Source: Lytechinus pictus
Taxonomy: Eukaryota; Echinodermata; Echinoidea; Temnopleuroida; Toxopneustidae
NCBI RefSeq assembly: GCF_037042905.1
Contig: NC_087249.1
Span: forward strand, 14,013,201-14,077,200
Direction: 5' to 3'
DNA: 64,000 nucleotides
The translations under genes were made by a program, and so were the position numbers. The notes beneath the pieces were generated by a model. That model ran no database searches and was not told the origin of the DNA. It saw nothing but the letters and a program-made list of their open reading frames with translations. The stretch's first letter is position 1; the number at the start of each line of letters is the position of its first letter. Shown here piece after piece: positions 23,383 to 34,470 of this stretch.

Positions 23383-26300
23383 CTAAAAAGTTTGATAGAA
23401 AAAATATATATTTATGATTTGTTAATGTCTCTTTTAGGGACTGTTTCACAAATTTGATATTAGGGCATTTTCGCAATCACTACGCAGAAGCTTTCTGGAA
23501 CGTAGAGAATCTATTGTCAAAAGTCCTTCAGAGCAAAACAGCCTTTGTCGAAATTCGGTGAATCAAAACAGCAGTGCCGTCCTGGACTCTGGGCAAAGGA
23601 CGTATTTTCAATTTTTGCCCGGTTCGAATCTTAAGACGATGGGTTGTCCCGGTGCACCAACTTCGACAATGACCTCTAATCTGTCCATTGTGATTTGACA
23701 GGCTTTTCAATAGATTCTGAATGTTGAGGAAAGCGTCTGCGAAGTGGATGCTAGAATACGCTAGAACGTTGATGACAGATGATAAACGCCTATCACACCA
23801 AGGAAAGTGACTCCAGATCGATCAGGGGTATGTCACTGGAAATAACGTAAAGAGATTTGATCGGTCTGTAGCCAGTTTCACCAGCATGACTGTCGCAATA
23901 CATGTTCTAGTGAAAAATGATATAATACAAATTGTATTGGTTTAATAAAGTTGGTTTGAATTCCCTATAGGCTTTACCTTATAAAATTTTGAAAAAACAA
24001 CAACATTGCATTGTCATCATTGCCATCAGTGAGAAAGTAACCATCGAACGGCAATGTTATGCAACTTCAGCCCCCTACTCGGTTTAGCCAACCCCGCTTC
24101 TTTTAAAAAAGCCGGGTTCGAATTTGCACCCCTTTTCCCGTATTTGAAACCCTCGAGAAAAGGGGTTCCCAAAAAGTTTCATTACGTGCTCAAGAACCTT
24201 AAATGGTTCTATGGGGTACATAAAAGGGTTCCAATGTGGTTGTTTAGAACTTTTAAAAGAACCAGATAAGGGACAAGACAGTATAGAACCCTATAAGAAC
24301 ATTTTTTTCCGAGAGTGTAGGACATGTTGGGGAAAATTTACCTGGCTATATACGTAGTACAATCCTGGAGTTCGTACGGTAACGTTCCCCCGCGCTGACA
24401 GTCGAAATTCCCTTTTGATTTCATCCATGTAGTCTGCAGACCCTGCCTTCAGTAGTGACGAGGATAGAGCCCAGTAAGGAACCCAACCAGCTTTTTGCAA
24501 GTGAAAAGGGAGAAGGAAGAAAATGAAAGGTTTTCAAAAAGTATGGCATCGTCTTGTTTCGAAAAAAAAATATAAAAAGTAAAAAAGAAACCTATCTTTA
24601 ACTAGGTTGATCAGTTAGATGACAACAAATTGCATTATTCATGTCGTACATCTACAAAATTTAATGATTATGAAGAACATTATTTTTTACGTTTTTGTGT
24701 TTTTTAACTTATACATCTGTGCAAAATTGCAACATTTGAGTACGAAGGGTGAAGATAATGATGTGGATTTTGTTGATTAACCACCATCATCTTAAAACAT
24801 TACCATTACCAGTCAAAATATTCTGTTTAACAGTGATTTTTACCACCAGGTTCAAGTAGGCAGGCATCATGTTAGTCGGACTGACAAGAAGACCGGGGGA
24901 GGGGGGAGGGGGTTCATGTCCTTCTCGGGTGTTTTGTCCGACAAACTGTTCTATCGGACAGCTAACATTGCTTCTCCATTTCTCAATCAATCAAAGTCAA
25001 GGAAATGTACATGGGAGCTTAAGCATGCAATATTCGTACTATCGCACAGGGCACATCTAATGGCTCAAAATGCACCATCATAATTGTATTCATATTTTAG
25101 GTTACAATAATTCATTGACCTGTGATTACTTGTTCTGATTCTTTCGTGACGTCACATCTATAGCATGCAGATTGAGTAAACGCAGATTGTAAGTCACGCA
25201 CGTATAAGTTGGCATTGTCGGGATTCGCTCGAATTCATAAACCTTAATATTTGTACAGAGGAACTGTGCATTTGTCCCCGATTGCCATGATTTTTACAAC
25301 TTTCAATATGTTTTACACAGCAAATATTCGTGCGATGGTATATTTTGCAGGAGGTGAAATGGTGATCTAGGCAAAGTCGAGTTGACTATAGCATGTTTTT
25401 TTTCAATTTGATTAGAGTGCATTGCGTCATTCTGAATGCAAAATCTTAAAATTAATTCGTACCCTCACCTACGCCGATTGTTGTGGTTCGATTGAGATTG
25501 GCCTGGAAATGGACGCCTTTTATCTCTGTCGAATTTCGATCTGAATACCAAAATTAAAAATGCATTTTGATATAGTTATCCCACTTCTTATGAACTGTTC
25601 TCCAAACGGAGTATGCGTAACATAAAGTTTTACCCTTCTCCATTTCAATACGTGGAGCGCCTGCAAAGAAGGCCCATTTTTATTTAAGTATTTGGAATGA
25701 CTCAGCCGAAGATCGAACCCCGACCCCCCGTTTATAAGGCGGACACTCTACCACTAAATGGCTTTTGCAGATTCGAGATATCAGTGCCTGACGTCGAATA
25801 AACGAATAAATTCGAGATCATCATGAACGGTGTGTTGGCTCAGTTGGTAGAGCATCCGCCTCACAACCAGGAAGGTCGGAATTCAAGTCCCGGCCGCATC
25901 ACACCAAAAGACGTAAAGAGATGGGAGTTACTGCTACCCTGTTTGGTGTTCAATGAGTCAGGGGATAGGACCACATCCATTGACATCGATCTGGCGCTGT
26001 TTAGAGGCTACCGGGCCCACGATCAATTTTGGGTAAAATGAATTTTCGGAGGAGTTATTTTTCTATCATCATCGTGGCACAGGTCATATTCAAATAAATA
26101 GTTTAATGTAAGACCATTTTTTTCAGAAGAGGGAAAGAGCACTAATATTTAACGCCTTAAAGACCGACATCATTCTCTCCTCAGATTATAAAAATTACCA
26201 CCATTTCAAATAATTTTTTTCCTCGCTTTGCTTTACATTCCGATTAAGTTTTACCCCAAAGCGGGTGACGAAATGTCCGATGCCATAAACTGTAATAAGA

Positions 26301-29300
26301 ATTTACAACAATCAAGAACAAGGCTAATGATAACTGAAATTGATTACTAAACAATTAAGGTCATGAATGTTGAGGGAAAAAACGAGGGAAGCGGGGAATG
26401 TCTTTTTTGTTCCCCAACTGTCCCTGCTACATATCGGTAAGGATTAACCAAAGCTACAGGCACATTAAAGCAACCGACTCCAAACCGACCGATAATATGC
26501 CATTGGAAAATAACGTTAAAACGTTGGTCGGTCTGGAGTCGGATTAATTGGTGTGACTGTGGCATAGATAGGGAGTCCTTTGCATAGCGACGTTCCGAGG
26601 AGTCATAAAACAGAGTAAATGTATTGTCAAATGTCCGTGGTGACAAAGAAGAGCAAATAAACCTTTCTCGAAAATTGGTGAATAAAAACAGCCTTGATTC
26701 TGGACAATCGACGTATTCGCAAGTGTTTGTCAGCTCTGAAACGTAGGACGAACTGCTGCTCGATCCAGTTCACCAATTTTCGACAAAGACATCTAGTTGT
26801 TCGTTGTCTTTATTTTGACGGTCATTTGACAATTCATTTACTCTGTTCTTGAATCATCATCCTACGTCGTCGAGCCAAAACTCCCTATTGACCGATGACG
26901 TACCCGGTTCTCTCGTTTCAGCTCCAGTACTTCTGGCTCTCTGGACCTGCTCATCCGATTGATTTCGGTCTCGTCCTCTTTTCTTACCGCCTCTCCTGTA
27001 TCTGGCTCTTCCACTCTCACTGTCTTGTGGGATAACAGGCATCCTGTTCAGTGATGCCCGCGTATCACCTAATGATACTGGGGTGCTGCTATCAGGTACT
27101 TGTGAGGATGCAGGCGAGGTACTCATTGCGTCTTCGAGTTTGATAAGGATTTTCGGATGAATCTGAAGTGGTGTAAAAGAAAAAAAAATCTGGGTTATTA
27201 TTATTTATCTGTCCTCAAAATTATTCCTTTTTAAGAAAATCTTACTGTTTCTGGCTCTTCAGGTCACAACAACAATTCATCAAGAAATTGTAATGATTTC
27301 TTTAACACGAATTAAGAAACGTATATACATTTAGCAAATTGAAAAATAAAAGAATAAGTGCGATGAGAATTTGAGTGAGAGACATTTTTCTCTTGTAAAT
27401 AAATTCATGTTCATTGATATTACTGAAAAATTATAGGTCATTTGAGAGGTTTAAAATCAATGGGAGCACTGTCTAGGAATTCTAGGGACAAAAATGGAGG
27501 TATATCCAAAGGAAGGAATCTTCGGGGGAGACAAGGCAGGATGGAGCTGCTTCGTGTGGTATAAGAATATTCTTCATGTTCTTTGAGTATATCACGGAAA
27601 GCAATGGAGAGAAGAAATTTGATTATCGTTGAGGAACATGTTTAGAAATACAGAAAATTGAAGACAAATAACAGTTTTACTCGTGCACTTTTTGTACAAA
27701 TTTGAATAGGCAAATACCCCTGCCACCTGTAACGCATCCCGCCCCGTCCACACCCCACCCCCGATCCGCACATGTCACTTCTTTCACTTTTTCTGGATCA
27801 GTCAATGATTGTGTTCAAAAATCAAAATCGTAAAATATTTCATTGCTATAAACATTTTTTGCCACAGATCTTTCCTTGACATGATCTTAGTGCACTGAGC
27901 TTAACTGTCGTGTTATCTAACGTATATCGTGATAGTTGTCCTCAGTAATGCCTGAATCCTTTTTCTAAGGACAAATGATATTGTATTCCTTTATATTGCA
28001 GTAACGGCTTCATAAATACGCCAATGCTATTAGTTCGGCACTCATCCGTGGTCGGGGTTTTCCCTAAATGGTTTTCTTTTATCTAGCACAGTTTGTTTAC
28101 TTCTGACAATCCAGGTTTCTTGAACCACTTGAGTATTTGACCGAACTTCATTTTTAAAAAAATCACAAAATTGTCTATTTTCATGATTATAAATGTTCGA
28201 AATCAACATTAGTCTGTCTGATTATAAGTTGATTTATATTTGTTATCTCCATATATACTTGTATACCGAAAAGGTTTTTCCTGACACCGGAAAGCACACT
28301 GTATATCGCCATACCAGAGAGGTGTTGAGCCAGCATCAGTTTAGGTTTAAATCGAGGTCGTTTTACATTAATTGATCGGCTGATATGGCCTTTTATTTGC
28401 ATCCAAGATAAAATCATACATTTAACATGATAAAACAATATTTAAAATATTATAAAGAGGCAAGGGATAAAAAAGCAAAATACAATTTTAGAGATAACAA
28501 TTACAATGACATTGACTTGCATTGTTTAAACTTTTGGTGTTTGGTGTTACAGCGTTTCAGAAAATTATTGTCGGATGTTTTATTCGATGTAATCGGTTTT
28601 ATCCGACAGTTACCATTGTAGCAGGCAGACACCTGTCCTTCCTAGACTAGTTAATTAAAATCAAAGAACGTTGTCAACTTGCCAATTGCCACATACTGGG
28701 GGTGGATTCATCCATCATTTTTTGTCCGACAAGTTGACAGATCTGACAACTTTCTTTGAATTTGATTGACCGAGAGGCAATGATAGCTGTCGGATAGAAC
28801 AGAGTTTGTCGGATAAAACGTCCGACAAGGACAGGCCCTTTCATGAGACGCTTCCCATGTCTTCTTGTCAGTCCGACTAACACGTTGCCTACTTGAACCT
28901 GGTGATAAAAACCTACATAATAGCAAATCTTAGTACTTAGCAATAATCTTACCTCGGGGGTTACTGCTTTTAGAACTTCTTTAAGTTCATGTAACGAATG
29001 AACGTCCTGTAAGGAATGAAGATCTCTATCAGGCTTCGACTCTGTCTCTACTCCCAAGACATTCCCTTGACCACTAGCCATCAAAAATGCAAACTTGTTC
29101 TCCCGTCTTTCACCATTCATGAAGCCTTTTTGTCCACTCTCACCTTCAGTTGGCATCCCACAATTACAAGTCTTGCCAACTTCTGAAAGTCTTTCTTCCA
29201 GCAACGCCACCCTCTCCAAGAGCCGCGCTTGTGCATTACTCCACGAAATCAAAATGAATGCCATGGATAAAGTCACCAAAAGAGCAGCACAAGGAACAAG

Positions 29301-29801
29301 CACCGTTAAAATGAATCTCGCTGCTCCCAGACCATGTGTCCTTGAGTGGTTTACACTCTGGCTAGGAAACCTAAGTAAAGGTCTGTTTGGTTCTTCTGAT
29401 GTGTTTTGCACTCTTAATGAAGATGTGTCCTGGGAGTCCGGCTCATAGATATGTCTTTGAGAAGTCAGCAATGTTCTGTTTGATTCTTTTGACATGGTTG
29501 GCATGCTTGAAGATGTGCTCTTACACATGTTAGACTCCGGCTCATAGATATGGCTTGGAGAAGTCAGCAATGTTCTGTTCGGTTCTTTTGACTCTGTTGA
29601 CACATACACATTTGACGTTGTGCCTTCTGTGTCCAGCCCCTGGTAATCTCTCGGGTGTCCAGTCCGGAACCTGTGACATTTGCAGGAGACCCTAATTCGG
29701 TCATGGTTTTCCTCTAGGTGAATCTCTGCGATGTCTTGTAGAGTTCTGCAGCTGGTCATAGACTTCAAGGGATCATGATAGGTGCCTAATGAAGTCTGCA
29801 T
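23146..29801 (-). CDS. TNF-superfamily ligand, type II membrane protein, four coding exons
   Basis: Minus-strand coding exons 29801-28953, 27162-26904, 24490-24342 and 23382-23146 join in frame to 497 aa. In order: a cytoplasmic tail (1-162) with a repeated motif ending HIYEP; one transmembrane helix (about 163-187, ILTVLVPCAALLVTLSMAFIL); a short coiled-coil-like segment (LLERVALLEERLSEVG); a stalk; a basic patch RARYRRGGKKRGR with RYRR (337-340) as a furin-type cleavage site; and a C-terminal TNF homology domain with GWVPYW, GLYYVYSQ (412-419), Cys443 and Cys458 as a likely disulfide pair, and YFGMFRV at the end. TNF ligands form trimers that engage TNF receptors; a furin site in the stalk suggests a shed soluble form, as in EDA, BAFF and APRIL. 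The start is the first ATG after a possible acceptor (CTCTCAG) at about 29813, so an upstream exon adding residues is possible. Orthology to a given vertebrate ligand is not decided. Confidence 0.92.
23790..23900. mobile_element. Palindromic element, GACTCCAGACCGATC family
   Basis: TATCACACCAAG and GTGACTCCAGATCGATCA are mirrored by GATCGGTCTGTAGCCAG and CACCAGCATGACTGTC. Similar motifs occur at 11860-11920 and, better preserved, at 26452-26563. Confidence 0.5.
24342..24490 (-). CDS. TNF-ligand exon 3: first half of the TNF homology domain
   Basis: A 149-nt exon encoding residues 370-419 with WVPYWAL and the family signature GLYYVYSQ. The acceptor is TGCAAAAAG and the donor GTAAAT. The signature match is strong. 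Confidence 0.93.
24842..25000. mobile_element. Short element, inverted copy of the one at 28720-28915
   Basis: The plus strand reads ACCAGGTTCAAGTAGGCAG, then TTAGTCGGACTGACAAGAAG, then TTTGTCCGACAAACTG and TATCGGACAGCTA. The reverse complement of this order is found at 28720-28915. Both lie in introns of the TNF-ligand gene. Confidence 0.65.
25688..25765 (-). ncRNA. tRNA-like SINE head remnant
   Basis: The minus strand reads AGTGGTAGAGTGTCCGCC and later GGGTCGGGGTTCGATC, a weak A-box and a B-box at tRNA-like spacing. The ends do not pair as an acceptor stem, so it is scored as a SINE-type relic and not as a tRNA gene. Confidence 0.45.
25826..26040 (+). mobile_element. tRNA-derived SINE, second family
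   Basis: The tRNA-like head has an A-box TGGCTCAGTTGG, GTAGAGCATCCGCCTCACAA (anticodon-loop region CAC) and an altered B-box GGAATTCAAGTCC. A non-tRNA body of about 130 bp follows. The extra bases in the T-arm argue against a functional tRNA. Confidence 0.6.
26452..26563. mobile_element. Palindromic MITE
   Basis: GCTACAGGCACATTAAAGC and ACCGACTCCAAACCGACC are mirrored by GGTCGGTCTGGAGTCGG, ATTAATTGGTGTGACTGT and GGC. It is almost a complete foldback of about 110 bp and abuts the element at 26568-26888. Confidence 0.75.
26568..26888. mobile_element. Foldback MITE, ATAGGGAGT ends, CGAAAATTGGTGAA arms
   Basis: The left end ATAGGGAGTCCTTTGC faces a right end whose reverse complement is ATAGGGAGTTTTGGC. 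Inner arms CTCGAAAATTGGTGAAT and TTCACCAATTTTCGACAAAG also fold back. The right edge lies about 10 nt inside the intron from the donor of TNF-ligand exon 2. Relatives occur near 10385-10550, 23500-23760, 55560-55730 and 63673-63961. Confidence 0.75.
26904..27162 (-). CDS. TNF-ligand exon 2: stalk and furin-type site
   Basis: Acceptor CACTTCAG, donor GTACGT. It encodes residues 284-369, a Ser/Pro-rich stalk followed by the basic cluster RARYRRGGKKRGRDR. The donor choice is fixed by the split Ala codon shared with exon 3. Confidence 0.85.
28720..28915. mobile_element. Short inverted-repeat element in TNF-ligand intron 1
   Basis: Motifs TTTGTCCGACAAGTTGACAG, AATTTGATTGACCGAGAGG, GCTGTCGGATAGAACAG, GATAAAACGTCCGACAAGG and GTCAGTCCGACTAACACG appear in order. 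It matches the copy at 24842-25000 in reverse. It starts about 40 bp beyond the exon 1 donor. Confidence 0.65.
28953..29801 (-). CDS. TNF-ligand exon 1: cytoplasmic tail, transmembrane helix, stalk
   Basis: The exon encodes residues 1-283 and ends at a GAG codon before donor GTAAGA. It includes three related segments at about 71-90, 104-123 and 135-149; the first two share NRTLLTS and HIYEP. The only hydrophobic segment lies at 163-187 with Arg162 on its N side, as expected for a type II protein. Confidence 0.85.
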
Positions 29802-30977
29802 ATTGTCAACATTCCTGAGAGGATTTGGATGAAAATCAGTCAAAAACGGCTGATCTGATTATATAATCGGTGTTACTTTCTTGAAATGTCTTGGTAAAAA
29901 AAAAAGAAACAGTTACAGCACTAACCATGTAAAGATGAATGATATGAATAATGTTTCATTGTATTAAATGGCAAGGGTATTCACTTCAGCTATAAATCTG
30001 CACTCCCAGTAGGTCTGCATGCATCGAATTGATTCAATAAATGTACCATTTTATCATATTCCAATACTTATCTATATATATCCGAATCGTACAAACGATG
30101 TTTAAAGACTTCTAGGAATCTTCCAATCGTCCATTTCTTATCATTATTAGCAACCCTTTATTTTTATAGTCAAATAACTCTTCAAACAAAGGAAATTAAT
30201 TGGTAGATGATCTAGTAAAAAAATACTGTGTTCTAGTAAAATGCGAATAATGTCAAATTTTGTTGAAATAAATTCTACACTCAGACCCCCCCCCCCACCC
30301 CCCCTTGTTTAGCTTGTCACTTCAACTAGCCTGGTGCCATTATACAGCATATATACTCACCTGCTCAAAGCAATCATGCCAGGCCGCAGACTGTTTAGAA
30401 CAATGCAATCAAAGATTAAAACTCCAAAATTAATTCCAATGCAACAATGATTGCAGGTCCATTCACTTCATCGGTATACAGTAATGATCATCCACTTTTT
30501 CCATACGGAAACCCTGAACATCCGGACGGATATGAATTTTTATTTCAGCCGGGGTTGCATAATGAAGTTCGTCAGCCTTCCGAATACCAAACTTTGACAC
30601 CAGATAGAGTTTTCCTTCCAGAAGTGTGCCGACTTTAGATAGTCCGAATTGGACAAAGACACTAATTCCAAAATATTAAGCCGCAGTGACTGGGCCTGGG
30701 TTACGATGGTACATTGCCATGTTACATTGGTTGTCGTTTGTTTTCATGCGTGATGCTCGACAGAGTCATTAATTTGGGGGCAAAGTCCTTCTTTTGTGGC
30801 TTTGTTATATATATCTGTGTATTTCCGATTTTTTTTTTCGAACCTTATTCAGGATCCCAAAAGCGTGGGTAGACCGGTTCTGATCCAGGTACCCTTGAAC
30901 TGTTAAATAGAGCAGGGTATGCCATGGGGGTAATTTCATTATATGGTTGTATCATCCTCTTATGAAAAATATATTTA

Positions 30978-31379
30978 AAGGGATGCTCCGGGCTGGAGAT
31001 ATTTATATCTCAATCATAAATAGAATACAGTTCACAGAGCAAAATGCTGAAAATTTGATCAAAATCGGATAACAAATAACGAAGTCATTGAATTTTAAAG
31101 ATTTGCATTATTCCGGTGAAACAGTTCTCGGCATGTTTTCATGAATATTCGTTAGGTGCGCTGATGATGTCATATCCCCACTTGTTCTTTTTTTCTTCTT
31201 TTTTTTAATGAAATTAGGTTATTCAAAACTGTTCTACTAAGAACTAAAACAATTGGATTGACAACTAATTAAGTACATTAGTTATTTCTTGCTGCAACTT
31301 ATTTCATGAAAAGTTTTCAGCGTAATGCTTGTTTGATGTTTGGAATAAAATCAAAAATTTTCTGGGGTGGACTTGACCA
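30978..31379. mobile_element. Repeat bounded by TTAA, related to a copy at about 51905-52175
   Basis: It begins AGGGATGCTCCGGGCTGGAG after TTAA and ends GGGGTGGACTTGACCA before TTAA. Internal motifs AAAATTTGATCAAAAT, GATGATGTCATA and ATCCCCACTTGTTCTTTT recur in reverse orientation at about 51905-52175, close to the first coding exon of the hexosaminidase gene. Confidence 0.55.
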
Positions 31380-31450
31380 TTAATAATGCAAGTACATTCA
31401 ATACATAATTACATTAGAAATCCACAAATACCGACATAGCAATTTTCTTT

Positions 31451-31540
31451 TGCCATTAACACTTTAAAAGTGTTAATGGCAAACACATATCTCCAGGAAA
31501 ACAAAAGAAAAAATTATTTTGTTTTCCTGGAGATATGTGT
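31451..31540. repeat. Two adjacent perfect hairpins
   Basis: Hairpin one (31451-31481) has 15-bp arms, TGCCATTAACACTTT and its complement, around a single A. Hairpin two (31483-31540) has perfect 24-bp arms (31483-31506 and 31517-31540) around a 10-nt AT-rich loop. The two are separated by one base. Confidence 0.9.
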
Positions 31541-32348
31541 AGCTTCCTTAACTAAAATACGGACCCAGCAGCCAGCAGGTCAGATTTGTAAATTTTAACC
31601 AAAAAAGTGATAAATCAGATTGGGGGCGAGTAAGGTCATTTTCACGGGGCTCGTCATCACAAAAAAGGTAATAGATGGTATAGTATTATGTACACGGTTA
31701 TAGATATAGGGCCTACCCCGTAAACATAGCTCTTGACATGCTTAATGTGATAAATACACACCATGTAAGATACATTTTTGGACACCATTCTGTCTGTCTT
31801 CTAACTACTTCGTTCGCTTGCACATGAGCAGACAACGAAGATATTGGAACCTTTCATGTAGATGGCGCTGTTCCAGTAAATTAGTTCAGTGCTGTATACC
31901 TATATCCCTGAAATACCAATTCGATATTGCCATCATGTTGCAACAGCTAATTCCAAACATCTTTGTGATAAGAGTAGTCACGACTGTACAGACTCTTGAA
32001 ATCAGTTTAGACACTATTTTTCTACAAGTTCCGAATGTGTATATTATATCAATTACAAAAATTACAGAAAGACCAAAACATTTTCTAATTCATACTGACA
32101 ACTCTAAAAACCTTTTTTTAAGGGCTAATCTACTTTTGTTAACTTTTGTTAAATCTAAATACTAACGGACAAGAAATTTTTGTACAAGACGAATTGTCTG
32201 ATAACACATCAAAGTTTACCGGTGTAGTCTTATCAATAAATGACAACCCCCCCCCTCCCATTCCACCCCATTCCATCCCATCCCATCCCTCTCCCCTCTC
32301 CCTCTCCTACGGAGCTCCTCAAACAATGAAAAGGGTAAAAGATAAGTT

Positions 32349-32420
32349 AGGGGACACCCGGGTTTGAACCGGGGACCTCTCGATCTGCAGTCGAATGCTC
32401 TACCACTGAGCTATATCCCC
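32349..32420 (-). tRNA. tRNA-Cys (GCA), intact
   Basis: A 72-nt cloverleaf sequence with acceptor GGGGATA, A-box TAGCTCAGTGG, anticodon loop CTGCAGA and a B-box with a T-loop variant (GGTTCAAACCC). A TTTT terminator follows on the minus strand within about 12 nt. It is the leftmost complete copy of the locus. Confidence 0.95.
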
Positions 32421-32534
32421 TTCATGTTTTATTGAGGGGATAATAGAGATTGAACTTCCTTCCTGTAGTGGATAGAAACGGATGACTGGACATCACGGAT
32501 GACGAAACAACAATGCAATGATGACCATGAACCA

Positions 32535-32809
32535 GGGCCCCGTCTTACAAAGAGTTACGATTGATCCAATCAATCGTAACTCTATGGAAATCCATCAGTG
32601 TCATAATTTTTTCTACAGGAAATTTGCACAATGTCCTTTGTAAACTAAAAGAAGCGCTGTGAATTTTCAAGAAAACAATGATTGCACGAATATACATCAG
32701 CATAGCAAGAAATATTTTGAACAAACATGAATAATACATGTTGACGTTGCTGGCCGTCCATAGTTGTGATTGATCGGATCAATCGCAACTCTTTGTAAGA
32801 CGGGGCCCC
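32535..32809. mobile_element. MITE with GGGCCCCGTCTTACAAAG ends
   Basis: The left end GGGCCCCGTCTTACAAAGAG and the right end in reverse complement are identical over about 20 bp, then continue as GTTACGATTGATCC and GTTGCGATTGATCC. Each arm also contains its own small palindrome (GATTGATCCAATCAATC). Length about 275 bp, non-coding. Confidence 0.88.
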
Positions 32810-33354
32810 GACCCACTTTTAAATCTCTAGTTAAATAAGGTTTTGACAACGCAATATGTTTCACAACGCCAAAACCCTGTTACTGATGGTGGGAATCGGA
32901 TATAAATAGGCTTACCAATTTTTTCGTAAAAAATTGAAATTCCTTAAAACAAACAAATTGATTTATCCTAAAATAAGTGAGGACTGTACCTCCCCCTCTG
33001 GCGCCCTCATCTCTTTCTTTGTTTCTTTTTATTTTCTTTCTTTCTTTCTCTCTTTCTCCCCCACTTCCTCTTTCCCAGCCCCCTTTTAATGGGAGGATTA
33101 TTTGACCCTTTGCCTACTTGATGTTTATTTTCACCATATATGCTATATGTGACTGAAAAATATCGACCCCCTTCCCAATTCCCTGTGCACCCTTGTAGTT
33201 TCCATGGTTACTTCCATCGTTATTGACAATTTTGACATATTAATCAACAATATCTTTAATGCAATGTGAAATCTCCCTTCTCTGAAAAGAAATATACATT
33301 TATTGCCTTAGTGGTCCCTATTGTGCCACCATGGAAAGTAAAATAGCAATGATC

Positions 33355-33400
33355 AGGGGACACCCGGGTTCGAACCGGGGACCTCTCGATCTGCAGTCGA
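33355..33400 (-). pseudogene. tRNA-Cys 3' part, interrupted gene
   Basis: The 3' 46 nt of a tRNA-Cys gene (T-arm, variable loop, anticodon arm) match perfectly, then stop at the 5' side of the anticodon stem. The remaining 26 nt of the same gene appear at 34471-34496, so the gene is split by an insertion of 1,070 bp. Confidence 0.85.
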
Positions 33401-34470
33401 CTCCGACATATGGAAAACTAGCGGACAGAAGGTCCTCGCTGCACGCGCGCACCCTTATAACACGCAGAATTCCCTTGCATCATACCCTTTTTTCACAAAC
33501 AAATGTGTATCAAGGACAAGTGTTGATTCATATAGAATTTCCGCCCCCCTGAAATGAATGTTAACAACTTCTTCTATCAGATGACCATAACTTTTTAAAA
33601 ATTCAATTGGTGGGAAATGTGGCACTTTATTACATTAAAATCACTCAAAACCATCCATAGTCAGGAATATGTATTGGGATAATGGGTTTGGGGGACATTT
33701 TTATAGTACCCGGGTGGATTATATCCGTCGTCACATCGGTGGGTGATGGTATCAAAAATTTCCGCCCAGATGATAATAAAGGGCACATTGTAAGGCAAAT
33801 ACTCATTAAAGAACCACGGAGATTGGTTAATAAGGAAATAGTGCACTTTTATCATCAAATCAGAGGAGATTTTCTTTGTGATAGTGATGTCCGAAGAGCA
33901 ATCCTACACTCGACGTGCATTCAACATATAGGGCTGGACAGAGTTTTTGTGTACGTCGGTGTGTTGTTCGAGTCACAGCGGTTTTCTAGCTCTTTCCATT
34001 GCAGTGCTGAACATTTTATTAGGTATGTATAAATATATATACATTGTTAGTCCGAACTATAGATATAAATATATCAGATACCGTTATTTTTGCCAACAAA
34101 AATCAATTTTATTCTCTGAAAGTTGGATATGTCTCTGAAAACTGTGACGGGTCAATTATGTATACGAGGGGTGCATCCTAGCTTACCACTGCATAGGTAA
34201 GTCTGAAAATTAAGTTTTGCTTATTCCTTTCACTTTATAATTATGTTTTAAATGTTCAAACAACAATAATTTATGAAATCGACACAAAATATTGTGAATC
34301 AACGCTGAAACATTATTTGTGTATACATTTTATCCCTCTGTAATGCTATCTCCCCCATAAAGCCACAATGGAACATTCTGCACCGCTAGTCATACGATGA
34401 TCGCGAGGTCTGCAAACGTCGTCTGCTATGTTTTTACATGTCCGCTACACTGTATGCAAGTTTTCGATAT
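33401..34470. mobile_element. 1.07-kb insertion inside a tRNA-Cys gene
   Basis: It lies exactly between the two halves of one tRNA-Cys gene. The inner left edge reads ATATGGAAAACTAGCGGACA. The inverted right edge reads ATATCGAAAACT, then about ten extra bases, then TAGCGGACA, suggesting imperfect terminal inverted repeats. An open frame of 116 codons at 33682-34032 shows no recognisable domain. Element class unknown. Confidence 0.55.

Larger units (their letters stand above)
29802..32348. other. Region between the TNF-ligand gene and the tRNA-Cys locus
   Basis: The promoter of the TNF-ligand gene should lie here, but no TATA box or start site was assigned. It contains a C-run near 30286-30304, a TTAA-bounded repeat at 30978-31379 and two adjacent perfect hairpins at 31451-31540. 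No coding exon recognised. Confidence 0.5.

Noticed and set aside
25826-25905. Functional tRNA-Val gene
   Set aside because: The T-arm has inserted bases and the ends do not pair well; the following body fits a SINE.
29802-29843. Upstream extension of TNF-ligand exon 1 by 14 residues
   Set aside because: It has no ATG (it would start at TTG) and contains a plausible splice acceptor; the first ATG at 29801 was used, with an upstream exon left possible.
30447-30638. 63-codon plus-strand frame upstream of the TNF-ligand gene
   Set aside because: No homology recognised, no adjoining exons; treated as chance.
33682-34032. 116-codon frame inside the insertion that splits a tRNA gene
   Set aside because: No recognisable domain or motif; could be chance in AT-rich DNA. 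Kept only as a comment on the insertion.
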